Assembly: GCA_019232795.1 (NCBI GenBank)
Contig: JAFANH010000027.1
Span: 88,021 to 152,020, forward strand
DNA from: Burkholderiaceae bacterium
Lineage (GTDB): Bacteria; Pseudomonadota; Gammaproteobacteria; Burkholderiales; Burkholderiaceae_D
DNA: 64,000 bases
Direction of reading: 5' to 3'
A program made the position numbers and the translations under genes. The notes under the pieces are model-generated. The model did no database searches. It saw only the letters and a program-made list of their open reading frames with translations, and was not told the DNA's origin. Positions within the stretch are counted from its first letter, which is position 1; every line of letters begins with the position of its first letter. This document shows, piece after piece, positions 27,148 to 36,342 of the stretch.

Positions 27148-27477
27148 ATGACAACGCAAGCAGGTTACGAGTTCCACATGCCGGTAGACGGCGCCACACG
27201 CCGCTACACCATTGCCCCGATATTTTCGCCTGAGGGCAATCTGCAGCAGCTCGCGATTTCCCAGGACGCGCCGCCCGACAAGCGCCAGACCATCCATATC
27301 GCGATGGATCCCGCCGTATTCAAGCAGGCCGCCTTGCCCGGCGTGGAAGTGCTGTCGCGCATCGCCATCGGCCAAGCTACGCAGGACAAGCTGTTCGGCG
27401 GCCCCGGCGAGTCCGAGGAAATTCTCGACTTCACCATCGAGCCTTGGCAGGGCGACCTGCGGCCGCTCAATAGCTGA
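27148..27477 (+). CDS. Small conserved-looking protein of unknown function
   Basis: A 109-residue soluble protein, not recognised as a named family. TTGGAGGACAC directly before the ATG is a strong ribosome binding site, and a canonical terminator follows the stop, so this is very likely a real single-gene unit. The protein is beta-rich with no signal peptide, membrane segment or Cys. The middle reads DKRQTIHIAMDPAVFKQA and the end is acidic (GGPGESEEILDFTIEPW). A second, out-of-frame open frame overlaps it and joins the next gene; that overlap is not taken as coding. Confidence 0.65.
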   Translation: MTTQAGYEFHMPVDGATRRYTIAPIFSPEGNLQQLAISQDAPPDKRQTIHIAMDPAVFKQAALPGVEVLSRIAIGQATQDKLFGGPGESEEILDFTIEPWQGDLRPLNS

Positions 27478-27499
27478 CAAGCCTTGGTTTATAGCCGGG

Positions 27500-27526
27500 C
27501 CGCCTGCGGGCGGCTTTTTTGTTTTT
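27500..27526 (+). terminator. Rho-independent terminator after the small gene at 27148
   Basis: GCCGCC-TGCG-GGCGGC forms a tight GC stem-loop, followed at once by TTTTTTGTTTTT. It lies 23 bp after the stop codon at 27477. Stem and T-tract both fit an intrinsic terminator. Confidence 0.85.
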
Positions 27527-27622
27527 GTCGCAACCGCATCGACAAACCGCACCAACTGCACTACCATCAGTCCCGGAATTGTGGTGACAGTCGGTAACAT
27601 TCCGCCTTCGAAGGGGGACAGC

Positions 27623-28609
27623 ATGCCGCGCTACAGTCGCAGTTTCCGCCAGTGGTCATCCGAACGCGATGCCCTTGCCTGGGGCAGAAAGGGAGTGCTT
27701 TGCCTGCTCGGCACCCTGTTCGCTGCGGCATTATTGCAGTCTGCGGCGGCGCAGCAGGCCAGCCAAACGGCCATGTCAAGCGAGGGCAGTGCGCGGCAGA
27801 TTACCTGGGTGTTGATGAATTGGCCGCCGTTCTACATGGCCAAAGACGACAGGTCGGCGCAGTCGTTGAAGCAACGCGGCGAGGGCGCAGCCGAGCGCAT
27901 GATAGCCGAACTGATTGCGCACCTGCCCGGCTACCAGCACAGTTTCGAAGTGTCCAACATGCAGCATGTCTGGGCCGGCTTCGAGGCCGGGCGCAATTAC
28001 TGTTACATGTCCGCGGCACGTACGCCGGCCCATGAAAAAGTCGCTTACCTGACTCCGCTCACGCTGGCGCCAATGGCGGCGTTGGTCGTGCGCAGCGATC
28101 GCCGCGCAGCCATGAAGCTGTCGGAAAAAACCGTATCGCTGAAAGGCTTGCTGACCGCGCGCAAGGATCTTGCAGGCTATATGGCAGAGGGGCGCAGCTA
28201 TGGCCAGGAGATCGAATCCTTTCTCGGCGGCGGCGACTACAATGTGCGCCGTTTTCCAGTGCGCGAGCAGTTCGACCTGATGCGCCAACTCGACCTCGGT
28301 CGGACCGACTATATTTTTGAATTTCCACCGGTGGTCGAGTACGCGCAGCGGCGTACACCATTTCAACACACCTTCGATGTGATCCCGTTTGACGATCTGC
28401 CACCGCTGATGACAGTGTATGTCGCCTGCACGCGCAATGCCTGGGGCCGGGATGTCATTGCCGACGTGGCCGTGGCCGTGAAGGACGCCGCGCGGGGGGC
28501 GGTGTTTCGCAATGCGCTCAAGAGGTGGCTGTCGCCGGAGTTGCTGCGCCTGGATGGCGGCGACATGGACCGGTTTTACGACGCGCTTGCAGGCGGCAAG
28601 CTGCCATGA
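27623..28609 (+). CDS. Periplasmic solute-binding-like protein (TIGR02285-type)
   Basis: A 328-residue exported protein. The ATG at 27623 follows AGGGGG; the open frame extends upstream but overlaps another gene. The signal peptide spans about residues 24-48 (LCLLGTLFAAALLQSAAAQ) after an unusually long charged N-terminus. The body resembles family 3 periplasmic binding proteins as found in the TIGR02285 group: ITWVLMNWPPFYM at about 62-74 and a second-lobe segment around GRSYGQEIESFL. It could bind an amino acid or similar ligand, or serve as a sensor. No permease or ATPase gene is nearby. Confidence 0.7.
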   Translation: MPRYSRSFRQWSSERDALAWGRKGVLCLLGTLFAAALLQSAAAQQASQTAMSSEGSARQITWVLMNWPPFYMAKDDRSAQSLKQRGEGAAERMIAELIAHLPGYQHSFEVSNMQHVWAGFEAGRNYCYMSAARTPAHEKVAYLTPLTLAPMAALVVRSDRRAAMKLSEKTVSLKGLLTARKDLAGYMAEGRSYGQEIESFLGGGDYNVRRFPVREQFDLMRQLDLGRTDYIFEFPPVVEYAQRRTPFQHTFDVIPFDDLPPLMTVYVACTRNAWGRDVIADVAVAVKDAARGAVFRNALKRWLSPELLRLDGGDMDRFYDALAGGKLP

Positions 28610-28616
28610 GTATGTT

Positions 28617-28760
28617 AGAACCTGTTTATGATCTGTAGCGAGCGGCCCTCAGTTACCGCCGCACAGCGCGGAAAAACCGGAATGTACTGGAGTACATGAG
28701 GATTTTGAGCACTGCGTGGCGGTAAATCAGGGCCGCGCAGTAAGATCATAAGCAGGTTCT
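28617..28760. repeat. 144-bp imperfect palindrome filling a convergent intergenic gap
   Basis: Ends AGAACCTGTTTATGATCT and AGATCATAAGCAGGTTCT are near-perfect inverted repeats. Pairing continues through the GCGGCCCTCAGTTACCGCC region and its partner GGCGGTAAATCAGGGCCGC. The centre is GGAATGTACTGGAGTACATG followed by AGGATTTTGAG. It spans almost the whole space between two convergent genes and its last base is the first of a stop codon. A half copy is at 26989. It may work as a two-way terminator; spread as a non-autonomous element is inferred. Confidence 0.75.
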
Positions 28761-30121
28761 CAGGCCAGTTTGATCTCGGGCGCACAGCGCGGCACCGTCA
28801 GTGTGAACTTGGTGCCGTGGTTCTCCGCGCTTTCAATCGATATCTTTCCGCCCAGCACCCCGGTGACGAGGTTGTAGACGATGGATAAACCCAAACCCGA
28901 TCCACCTTGGCCCAGCTTGGTGGTGAAGAAAGGGTCGAACACGTGCTTGAGATGGCGCTCGTGGATGCCATTCCCGTCGTCGGCGAACACGATCTCGGCG
29001 TGGTCCGATTCGAGCAGGCGCGTACTCAGGAACATTTTCCCTTCCTTGCGGTTTTCGAAGGCATGCGCGATCGCGTTGGAAATGAAATTGGTCAGGATCT
29101 GCCCCATGGTGCCGGGGTAGCTGTCGAGCACGATGCCGGGCTGCAGTTCCGCATGCAGCGTAAATGGCGTCTTCTTGCACATGGGCTGCAGCGTGACGAT
29201 GTCCTGTTCCAGCACTTGCTGCAGATCGAATTCGCGGCGCTGGTTGGTGGTCTGGTCGACCGCCACGTTCTTGAAGCTGTCCACCAGGTCCGAGGTGCGA
29301 CGCAGGTTGCGCATCAGGATTTCGTTGCCGCTCATGGCATCGTTCAGGAATTGCATGAATTCCGAACGCTTGAGCCGTCCATCCTCGACATCGCGCGCCA
29401 ACGCCGCGGCCTGGCTTTGCAGCGTGCTGGCGACGCTCACGCAATTGCCGACCGGCGTATTCAGTTCGTGCGCCACGCTGGCGACGATGCCGCCCAAGGC
29501 CGCCAGCCGCTCGGCCTCGGCAACCTGGTGCAAGGCTTTTTCCAGGTCGCGGGTGCGCTGCTCGACGCGCGATTCGAGTTGTTCGTTCAACATGCGCAAG
29601 CGCTCTTCGGAGTCGCGCCGGGCGCCGATTTCGGTCGCCAGTTCCAGCGTCAGCGTGGTCAGCACGGCAGTCTTTTCATCGACTTGCGCGCTCAGCTTAT
29701 TGCGATGGAATTCCAGTTCCTGGCGCTGCGCGAACAGGTCGCAAAACACGCGCACCTTGCTGCGCAAGACCAGCGGGACGATGGGCTTGATCAGGTAATC
29801 GACCGCACCGAGTTCGTAGCCTTTGAAAACCTGCTTTTCGGTATGCAGGCCGGCGGTGACGAACAGGATGGGCACGTGGCGTGTCTTGGGGTTGGCGCGC
29901 AGCAGTTCCGCGACTTCGAAGCCGTTCATGCCGGGCATCTGCACGTCGAGCAGGATCAGGGCGAAATCGCGCTTTAGCGTGAAGCGCAAGGCATCTTCCC
30001 CGGAAAGGGCTTTCACTGCTTCCAACTGATACGGCAGATCGGCAAACAGCGCTTCAAGCGCGACAAGGTTTGCAGGCACATCATCGACCATCAAGACGGG
30101 GATGCTGAACTGTTGCGGCAT
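28760..30121 (-). CDS. Hybrid sensor: receiver domain followed by histidine kinase
   Basis: A soluble 453-residue protein. The receiver (about 8-125) has Asp13/Asp14, phospho-acceptor Asp59 and Lys112. A coiled coil (about 140-205) leads to an intact HisKA box, GGIVASVAHELNTPVGN, with His218. The HATPase domain has N (NFISNAIAHAF), G1 (DDGNGI), F (FDPFFTTK) and G2 (GGSGLGLS) boxes. It should autophosphorylate at His218, with the N-terminal receiver tuning activity or accepting phosphate. Domain order matches the protein at 6259-7524, which lacks the His. A 769-bp gap lies upstream. Confidence 0.92.
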   Translation of the reverse strand: MPQQFSIPVLMVDDVPANLVALEALFADLPYQLEAVKALSGEDALRFTLKRDFALILLDVQMPGMNGFEVAELLRANPKTRHVPILFVTAGLHTEKQVFKGYELGAVDYLIKPIVPLVLRSKVRVFCDLFAQRQELEFHRNKLSAQVDEKTAVLTTLTLELATEIGARRDSEERLRMLNEQLESRVEQRTRDLEKALHQVAEAERLAALGGIVASVAHELNTPVGNCVSVASTLQSQAAALARDVEDGRLKRSEFMQFLNDAMSGNEILMRNLRRTSDLVDSFKNVAVDQTTNQRREFDLQQVLEQDIVTLQPMCKKTPFTLHAELQPGIVLDSYPGTMGQILTNFISNAIAHAFENRKEGKMFLSTRLLESDHAEIVFADDGNGIHERHLKHVFDPFFTTKLGQGGSGLGLSIVYNLVTGVLGGKISIESAENHGTKFTLTVPRCAPEIKLA

Positions 30122-30890
30122 GCGAACCTTTCGAGGCGTTGTGTCGGCGAACGCAAAATAATCGCCGCTCTTTTTTTAAAAGCAAACATGACATGCGTGA
30201 CATCGATTGTCAATTTGACGAAATGATACGGAGCTCGCGGCTGATGCAGCGCATCGTGAAAGTGTTGATTGAATCGGACACATGCAATCACAACGCGTGT
30301 CCGCATTCATCGATAAATCGGCCATGCGTATTCGATGCGAACGGCGGCCGACGGTCCCCCAAAAAGAAAACCAGCAGGGCCTGATGGTCGGATGGGAAGC
30401 ACGATGCGTTGTGTTTTCCCGCGTCGCATTTTGGGGCGCGTAAAACGGCAATGGCACGAGCCGATTCCTTGGATCACAGACCGCGCCGAAGCCACCCGCG
30501 GGATCCGTCGCCGCGCGAGCACGAGTTAGCCGTTTACTACCAAGTTGACTTTTTTGATATTTATTTTCGTAAAAATAGTTAATTTTTACCTAAAACTTAT
30601 CTCCAAAATGAAAAATATCTGATTCTGTTTCTTGGTTTGGGGAAACGAATCGTGTAGTATTTCTGTCCGAAAAGGATAAATTGCTGGCCGTTTTCATCAA
30701 GTTTTCAAACTTGTATCAAATCTGTCGTCAGTGCATCTCCCACCGTTGTTTTCAGGTTGTCTCATTCGCGTGAGCCGACGCTTGCTGGTGCTTGCCGGTT
30801 GATGGGTGGGGTGATCGCTGGCGGGTGGCCGGCATCGGGCAAGACCGAATCTAAAAACATGAAATGCAATAACGTGAAGGAACTCTGGCA
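30122..30890. other. 769-bp gap between divergent kinase and chemoreceptor genes
   Basis: No convincing gene is seen. The stretch 30535-30680 is strongly AT-rich and probably contains the promoter(s) of the flanking genes. A perfect 7-bp inverted repeat, CAAGTTT-TC-AAACTTG, lies at 30698-30713 about 180 bp before the chemoreceptor start. The short open frames here have no ribosome binding sites and no protein-like composition. Confidence 0.5.
30698..30713 (+). promoter_or_regulatory. Candidate operator: 7-bp inverted repeat upstream of the chemoreceptor gene
   Basis: CAAGTTT and AAACTTG are separated by two bases (TC). The symmetry and position suggest a binding site for a dimeric regulator, but no regulator gene adjoins and no second copy was noticed in the window. 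Confidence 0.3.
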
Positions 30891-32570
30891 ATGACGATCA
30901 AGTTGAAGCTCAGGATTTTGATGCTGGTTACGCTGCTCGCCATCGCAGGCGGCATTGTGGCGACCGCGATCGGATTCAATTCAGTCAACAACACGCATGC
31001 CGATGCGCATCGGCGCCAGGAACAGGTGCGCGGCATCACGGAAATCAAGGCGAGCCTGTTGGCCACCATGGGACTGGATCCGGCGACGGAAGACACCAAG
31101 CGCATCTTTGCAGAAGCGGAACGCGACATCGCCAAGTGGGCGGAGGTGACGGCTCCTTTATTCCTGATGCCGGCACGTCACCAGGCTTTCCAGAACATCG
31201 TCGGTGCCTGGAGCGAGTACGACCAAAAGTCGCAGCAACTGATTACACTCGCCGCAACGGATCCCAAGCAGGCCAACGATAAAAACACTGAGCTGTACCG
31301 CTCGAACTTCCAGCCGATGATGGCGATGGTCGAGCAGCTGGCGGACGAATGCAGCAAGGAAGCAGCGGCCAGTATCGAGCGCGCGAATAACATGAGCACG
31401 TTTGCCGTGCGTGCCGTGGTTGCCATCTTGGCGGTGATTCTGTTGCTGGTGGTCGGCGGCGTCCTGGTGGTTTCGGCGTCGATCCGCAAGGCGCTGGGTG
31501 GAGAGCCCGAATTCGCAGCCAAACTGTGCCAGCGCATTGCCGACGGCGACCTGACTACCGAGATCGTGCTGCAGGACGGCGACAAGCATAGCCTGCTGGC
31601 GGCCATGCACGACATGAAGGACAAACTGACCGTCATCGTGCATGGAATCAAACAGGCTTCCGGAACCATCGCCGTCGGCGCTTCGGAAATCGCGGTCGGC
31701 AACACCGACCTGGCGCAGCGCACCGAAGAACAGGCCGCGTCGCTGGAAGAAACCGCGACCAGCATGGAGCAACTGGCAAGCGCAGTCGGCAATAATGCCG
31801 ATAACGCGAAACAAGCCGAAAGCCTGGCAGACTCCGCGCTCGACGTGGCACATCGCGGCGGCGAAGTGGTCAAGCGGGTCGTGGTGACCATGGACCAAAT
31901 CTCGGAAAGCTCGGCGAAGATCGGAGAAATCGTCAAGCTCATCGAAAGCATTGCTTTCCAGACGAATATTCTGGCGCTCAATGCCGCCGTGGAGGCCGCG
32001 CGGGCCGGCGAGCAGGGCCGCGGCTTTGCGGTTGTCGCCAGCGAAGTGCGCAACCTGGCGCAACGCTGCGCCGGCGCCACCACCGAGATCAAGTCCCTGA
32101 TCGAGGAATCGGTATCGCGCGTCGGCAACGGCGGGAAGCTGGTCGCTGAAGCCGGCAGCACCATCGAGGAGATCGTCCATTCCGTGATGCGCGTGAACGA
32201 TATCGTACGCGAAATTTCCTCGGCGTCGAGCGAGCAGCACGACGGTATCACCCAGGTCAACAAGGCCGTCACGCAGATGGACGATGTCACCCAGCAGAAC
32301 GCCGCGCTGGTGGAGGAAGCGTCGGCCGCGGCGCAGTCGATGAGCCATCAGGCCGACATGCTGCGCGATGCGGTCGCCGTATTCCGGATGAAGGAAGCCG
32401 GCCAGCAGCGCGTGCAAGCCATGGCGCCGGCTGCGGGGGCGGCCGCGGCATCGGGCGGTTTGGCCGTCGTCAAAAGCACATCCAGGGCCTTGCCCGACAA
32501 CCCCGCCCGCAATCCGCGTCTGCCCGCCAGGAAGGTAGTGGGCGGCGAATCCGAGTGGGAAAGTTTTTGA
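30891..32570 (+). CDS. Methyl-accepting chemotaxis protein with C-terminal pentapeptide tether
   Basis: A 559-residue membrane chemoreceptor. The first membrane helix is at about 10-30, a four-helix-bundle ligand domain at about 33-168 and the second membrane helix at about 172-198 (VVAILAVILLLVVGGVLVV). A HAMP region follows, then a long coiled-coil signalling domain with the hairpin tip sequence LIESIAFQTNILALNAAVEA at about 342-361, which contacts CheA/CheW. The protein ends in WESF, like the WxxF pentapeptides that dock CheR and CheB. The ligand is unknown. The cheW gene follows after 49 bp in the same direction. Confidence 0.95.
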   Translation: MTIKLKLRILMLVTLLAIAGGIVATAIGFNSVNNTHADAHRRQEQVRGITEIKASLLATMGLDPATEDTKRIFAEAERDIAKWAEVTAPLFLMPARHQAFQNIVGAWSEYDQKSQQLITLAATDPKQANDKNTELYRSNFQPMMAMVEQLADECSKEAAASIERANNMSTFAVRAVVAILAVILLLVVGGVLVVSASIRKALGGEPEFAAKLCQRIADGDLTTEIVLQDGDKHSLLAAMHDMKDKLTVIVHGIKQASGTIAVGASEIAVGNTDLAQRTEEQAASLEETATSMEQLASAVGNNADNAKQAESLADSALDVAHRGGEVVKRVVVTMDQISESSAKIGEIVKLIESIAFQTNILALNAAVEAARAGEQGRGFAVVASEVRNLAQRCAGATTEIKSLIEESVSRVGNGGKLVAEAGSTIEEIVHSVMRVNDIVREISSASSEQHDGITQVNKAVTQMDDVTQQNAALVEEASAAAQSMSHQADMLRDAVAVFRMKEAGQQRVQAMAPAAGAAAASGGLAVVKSTSRALPDNPARNPRLPARKVVGGESEWESF

Positions 32571-32619
32571 ACCAGTAGCAGATCTCGTATCAGCAACAAC
32601 ATCGATTGGGAGAAACGAC

Positions 32620-33126
32620 ATGGAACATCAAGTCACAGCATTGAAATCCGCTTCGGCGGGAGATGCGACCGGACAGGTTGCCGAATACCTGGCTTTCTGC
32701 ATCGGCCGTGAAGAATACGGCATCGATATCCAGAAGGTGCAGGAGTTGCGCGGTTATGAAAGCGTGACCACGATTCCCAATTCGCCGGCCCATCTGAAAG
32801 GTGTGGTCAATCTGCGCGGCGTGATCACCCCTATCGTCGACATGCGCATCAAGCTGAACGTCGGCGAGCCGAGCTACGACCAGTTCACGGTCGTCATCGT
32901 GCTGAGCTTGAACGGAAAACAGGTCGGCATGGTGGTGGACAGCGTGGCAGACGTCATCCGGCTTGAGCCGGAGCAAATCAAACCCGCGCCCACTCTCGGC
33001 AATGCGGTCGATACCGATTACCTGACCGGCATCGCGACCGTGAACGAACGCATGATCATTCTGATGGAAATCGAAAAGCTGGTTGCCGAAAGCCTGATGA
33101 ATGTCGATACGCGCCTGGCCGCGTAA
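32620..33126 (+). CDS. cheW: Chemotaxis coupling protein CheW
   Basis: A 168-residue adaptor linking chemoreceptors to the CheA kinase. The CheW fold is clear from FCIGREEYGIDIQKVQELRG (about 26-45), NSPAHLKGVVNLRGVITPIVD (split motif: NLRGVITPIVD, about 66-76) and the second sub-domain with VGMVVDSVADV. Length is typical for a stand-alone CheW. It follows the chemoreceptor and is presumably co-transcribed with it. No cheA, cheY or flagellar gene is in the window, so this is probably an accessory receptor/adaptor pair feeding a main array. Confidence 0.95.
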   Translation: MEHQVTALKSASAGDATGQVAEYLAFCIGREEYGIDIQKVQELRGYESVTTIPNSPAHLKGVVNLRGVITPIVDMRIKLNVGEPSYDQFTVVIVLSLNGKQVGMVVDSVADVIRLEPEQIKPAPTLGNAVDTDYLTGIATVNERMIILMEIEKLVAESLMNVDTRLAA

Positions 33127-33149
33127 GGTAAGCGCCTGCCGGTTCTGAA

Positions 33150-33602
33150 TTACTTGTAGGGACTGCCGTCACGGTGCACGAACCCCGCCTTGGGGTCGGC
33201 CACCATGTCTATGTCGGAGTACACACACGTGTCGTCCGGGTGCTTGGTACCGATGTCGAGCACCACGGCGGTGGTCCCGCTGCGGTTGATCAGGTGATGG
33301 CCGTTCGGCGTGTTGGCTGGAAAGGCCGCGCAGTCGCCGCTGCGCATGACTTGCTCACCTTCGTCCGTCACCAGGACGACTTCTCCTGAAATCACATAGA
33401 CGAATTCGTCTTCATGCGTATGCCAATGGCGCTGGCTGGACCAGGTGCCGGGCGGCAAATGACGCAGGTTGACGCCGAATTGCGTCAAGCCGCCGGCGTC
33501 GCCCAGGCGCTTGGTGAGGCGCTGCCCGGGTTGCTCGGCGAACGGCGCCGGGTAGCTGGTGCCCTGGCGTTCGGGGATGGCTTGCTGGTCGAGCTTGGGC
33601 AT
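33150..33602 (-). CDS. Single-domain cupin protein
   Basis: A 150-residue small beta-barrel protein. Cupin motif 1 is visible as HWHTHEDEFVYVISGEVVL (two His, Glu at about 60-70) and motif 2 as FPANTPNGHHLINRSG (about 93-108), so a metal ion is likely bound. Related cupins include sugar or organic-acid isomerases, dioxygenases and sensor domains; nothing here decides. A strong ribosome binding site (AAAAGGAG) precedes the ATG at 33602. It is divergent from fumC. Confidence 0.85.
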   Translation of the reverse strand: MPKLDQQAIPERQGTSYPAPFAEQPGQRLTKRLGDAGGLTQFGVNLRHLPPGTWSSQRHWHTHEDEFVYVISGEVVLVTDEGEQVMRSGDCAAFPANTPNGHHLINRSGTTAVVLDIGTKHPDDTCVYSDIDMVADPKAGFVHRDGSPYK

Positions 33603-33700
33603 GGATACTCCTTTTCCGCATCTGTAATACGATAGAAGGTCGCGCCCATTTTAGCCTGATCCGTATAGTGTAGTGGCGCGTCACAATGTGAAGGTGTGCC

Positions 33701-35107
33701 ATGACCAGCTACCGGACCGAAACCGATTCCATGGGCGGCGTCAACGTGCCGGCCGACTGCTATTGGGGCGCGCAAACCCAGCGCTCGATAGAAAACTTTC
33801 CCATCGGCGTGGCGCGCTTCCGCTGGCAAGCGCCCATTATCCGCGCGCTCGGCATCCTGAAAAAAGCCGCGGCGCAGGCCAACGCCGAACTCGGCGAATT
33901 GTCGCCCGAGCTGGCCAGGCTGATCGTGGCGGCGGCCGACGAGGTGATCGCCGGCAAGCTCAACGAGCAGTTCCCCTTGGTGGTGTTCCAGACCGGCTCC
34001 GGCACGCAGTCGAACATGAATGCCAACGAAGTGATCGCCAACCGTGCCATCGAACTCGCAAACGGCGTGCGCGGCAGCAAGACGCCCGTGCACCCGAACG
34101 ATCACGTCAACCGCGGCCAGTCTTCCAACGACACGTTTCCCACGGCCATGCACATCGCGGTGGTCGAGCAATTGCACCGCAAGCTGCTGCCGGCGGTGGA
34201 ACGCCTGCGTGACACCCTGGCCGAGAAGGCTGAAGCATTCAAGGACGTTGTCAAGACCGGGCGTACCCATTTGCAGGACGCCACGCCCATTACGCTCGGC
34301 CAGGAGATCAGCGCCTGGGTGGCGCAGATCGAATTCGGCCTGCACGCGGTGCGCCAGTGCCGGCCCGGCCTGTACGAACTCGCCATCGGCGGCACCGCCG
34401 TGGGCACGGGCTTGAATGCGCATCCGCGCTTTGGCGAGACGGCGGCCCAGCACATCGCCGCCATCACCGGCTACCCCTTCCACGCGGCGCCCAACAAATT
34501 CTTTGCGCTGTCCGCGCATGACGCGCTGGTGCAGACTTCGGCGGCATTGCGCACCTTGGCCGGCGGCCTCATGAAAATGGCCAACGACGTGCGCTGGCTG
34601 GCCAGCGGCCCGCGCTGCGGCATAGGTGAACTGCAGATCCCGGAAAACGAGCCGGGTTCTTCCATCATGCCGGGCAAGGTCAACCCCACCCAATGCGAAG
34701 CGCTCACCATGGTGTGCGTGCAAGTGTTCGGCAACGACGCCGCCGTCGCCTTCGCCGGCAGCCAGGGTAATTTCCAGCTCAACGTCTACAAGCCGGTGAT
34801 GGTGCATAACGTGCTGGAAAGCATGGAGCTGCTGGCCGACGCCTGCGGCGCCTTTGACGCCCATTGCGCGCAAGGGCTGGAGCCTAACCGCGAACGCATA
34901 GACGCCAACCTCAACGCCAACCTGATGCTGGTGACGGCGCTCAACCGCCATATCGGCTACGACAATGCCGCCAAAATCGCCAAGCGCGCGCACCACGAGG
35001 GCATCACCCTGCGCGCGGCGGCGCTGGCGTCGGGGCTGGTGACGGCGGAACAGTATGACGTCTGGATTGTGCCGCTGGAGATGACCTATCCGAGCGAAGC
35101 TGGCTGA
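33701..35107 (+). CDS. fumC: Class II fumarate hydratase (fumarase C)
   Basis: A 468-residue cytoplasmic enzyme of the TCA cycle that interconverts fumarate and malate. The N-terminus ([26 protein letters not shown]) and the signature [15 protein letters not shown] (about 323-337), which carries the catalytic Ser loop, are diagnostic. [14 protein letters not shown] (about 99-112) and [14 protein letters not shown] bind the substrate. Length is normal for FumC rather than aspartase. GAAGG precedes the ATG. As a heat-stable, iron-free fumarase it is often used under oxidative or iron-poor conditions. The GFA gene follows after 11 bp. Confidence 0.96.
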   Translation: MTSYRTETDSMGGVNVPADCYWGAQTQRSIENFPIGVARFRWQAPIIRALGILKKAAAQANAELGELSPELARLIVAAADEVIAGKLNEQFPLVVFQTGSGTQSNMNANEVIANRAIELANGVRGSKTPVHPNDHVNRGQSSNDTFPTAMHIAVVEQLHRKLLPAVERLRDTLAEKAEAFKDVVKTGRTHLQDATPITLGQEISAWVAQIEFGLHAVRQCRPGLYELAIGGTAVGTGLNAHPRFGETAAQHIAAITGYPFHAAPNKFFALSAHDALVQTSAALRTLAGGLMKMANDVRWLASGPRCGIGELQIPENEPGSSIMPGKVNPTQCEALTMVCVQVFGNDAAVAFAGSQGNFQLNVYKPVMVHNVLESMELLADACGAFDAHCAQGLEPNRERIDANLNANLMLVTALNRHIGYDNAAKIAKRAHHEGITLRAAALASGLVTAEQYDVWIVPLEMTYPSEAG

Positions 35108-35118
35108 AAGGGGCGGCG

Positions 35119-35532
35119 ATGGAGCAAACGTCGGAAGGCCAATGCCTGTGCGGCGCGGTGAAATTTTCCGTGGCGCTGCCGGCCAGGTGGATCGCCCACT
35201 GCCACTGCACGCGCTGCCAGCGCGCGCACGGCGCTGCTTTCGTCACCTGGGTCGGCACCGATGAAACCAGCTCGCGAATCATCGACCCCGGGCACAAGCT
35301 GACATGGTATGTGTCGGAACTGGGCGGCCATCGCGGCTTTTGCTCGCACTGCGGCTCGCCGATGTTTTTCAAGTCGGAACGCTGGGCCGGCGAACTGCAT
35401 ATTGCCCGGGCTTTGTTCACTCAACCTATCGGCGGTGAGCCGAGCGGGCATGCGTTTTACGATACCCATGTGGGGTGGGTGGAGCTGGGGGATCACTTGC
35501 CGAGGAAGCCGGATCCGGCGTCACTCAAATAG
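35119..35532 (+). CDS. GFA (glutathione-dependent formaldehyde-activating)/CENP-V family protein
   Basis: A 137-residue zinc protein. The first metal site is CLCGAVKF (about 9-16), the second CHCTRCQRAHGA (about 32-43) and the third CSHCGSPMFF (about 75-84), together the family pattern. Members often lack proven formaldehyde chemistry, so the name only marks the fold. GGGGCGGCG precedes the ATG. It is 11 bp after fumC and probably co-transcribed with it. Confidence 0.88.
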   Translation: MEQTSEGQCLCGAVKFSVALPARWIAHCHCTRCQRAHGAAFVTWVGTDETSSRIIDPGHKLTWYVSELGGHRGFCSHCGSPMFFKSERWAGELHIARALFTQPIGGEPSGHAFYDTHVGWVELGDHLPRKPDPASLK

Positions 35533-35562
35533 GGCGGAAGAGTGTCCTCCGCCCGCAGCTTG

Positions 35563-36282
35563 TCAGCGGCCTGGTTTCCTTTTCGCCAGTCCGAGACCGG
35601 CAAGCGCTATGCCGAACAAGGCCACGGTCGCAGGCTCGGGTACGTTGGCCGGATCGGTCGAAATACTAACTGAGTCCAAGGTCATGCCATCTTCATGGAG
35701 TGTGGTCCCATCGAAATAGGACAGCCCTGCAAAATTAAATGTTCCCGCCGCCATGAAATTCACGGGTTGCGTTACATCCAATCCCGCATTGGGATCTTGG
35801 AATATGTTGGTGGCCAATCCATTGAAATCCCAGGTGTTCAAGTAAATGGAATTCCAGTAGCACGTACCGTCGGAACAAATCTCGGTATTACCTGAGACCC
35901 AATATTCGTTAAAGCCATCGCCTCCCGCATTCCTGTCGACCATGGCCCACGCATCATCGACATCGCCTCCACCCAAATTGAAGTTCATCGTACTCGTGGT
36001 CGCCGACCCGCTCATGGGCGAAGGCGTCGGGGGGAAGTAGATGCCGTATTGCTCGAGATAGGTGCTGCCATCGCCTTCGCCAACGTTCGTGAACGTTGCA
36101 GGATCGACGGTCAATGACGCGCTTACCGTGCTGCCTATCGGGTCGCCATTGCTGTTCCAATCCACGGTCCCGGTGAACGTGTAGGTGACAGGTGTCGCTA
36201 CAGCTGCTCCAGTTGCCAGCAATAGACCAAGCATCCCAACGATTTTTTTCGCTTTCCAAAATTCCCACGTACAACCGCCCAT
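35563..36282 (-). CDS. Exported PEP-CTERM protein
   Basis: A 239-residue secreted protein. The ATG at 36282 is chosen because GGAGG lies 4 nt upstream. A signal peptide (LGLLLATGAAVATP) ends at about residue 30, followed by a beta-rich, Ser/Thr/Asn-rich body. The C-terminal sorting signal is VPEPATVALFGIALAG followed by LAKRKPGR. In this system an exosortase (EpsH/XrtA) cleaves at PEP and the proteins reach the surface or the exopolysaccharide matrix. No exosortase is in the window. A -24/-12 promoter lies upstream at 36343-36359. Confidence 0.92.
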   Translation of the reverse strand: MGGCTWEFWKAKKIVGMLGLLLATGAAVATPVTYTFTGTVDWNSNGDPIGSTVSASLTVDPATFTNVGEGDGSTYLEQYGIYFPPTPSPMSGSATTSTMNFNLGGGDVDDAWAMVDRNAGGDGFNEYWVSGNTEICSDGTCYWNSIYLNTWDFNGLATNIFQDPNAGLDVTQPVNFMAAGTFNFAGLSYFDGTTLHEDGMTLDSVSISTDPANVPEPATVALFGIALAGLGLAKRKPGR

Positions 36283-36342
36283 CTTTCCTCCAGCCTGAAT
36301 TCTCGCGAATGATATCGTGAGCAAAATAAAAGATTTCTGCTA

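Noticed and set aside
30827..30842. Sigma54-like site before the chemoreceptor (TGGCCGG-N5-GGGC)
   Set aside because: Spacing of GG and GC is right, but the -12 box GGGC is too far from TTGC, and no activator site was seen.
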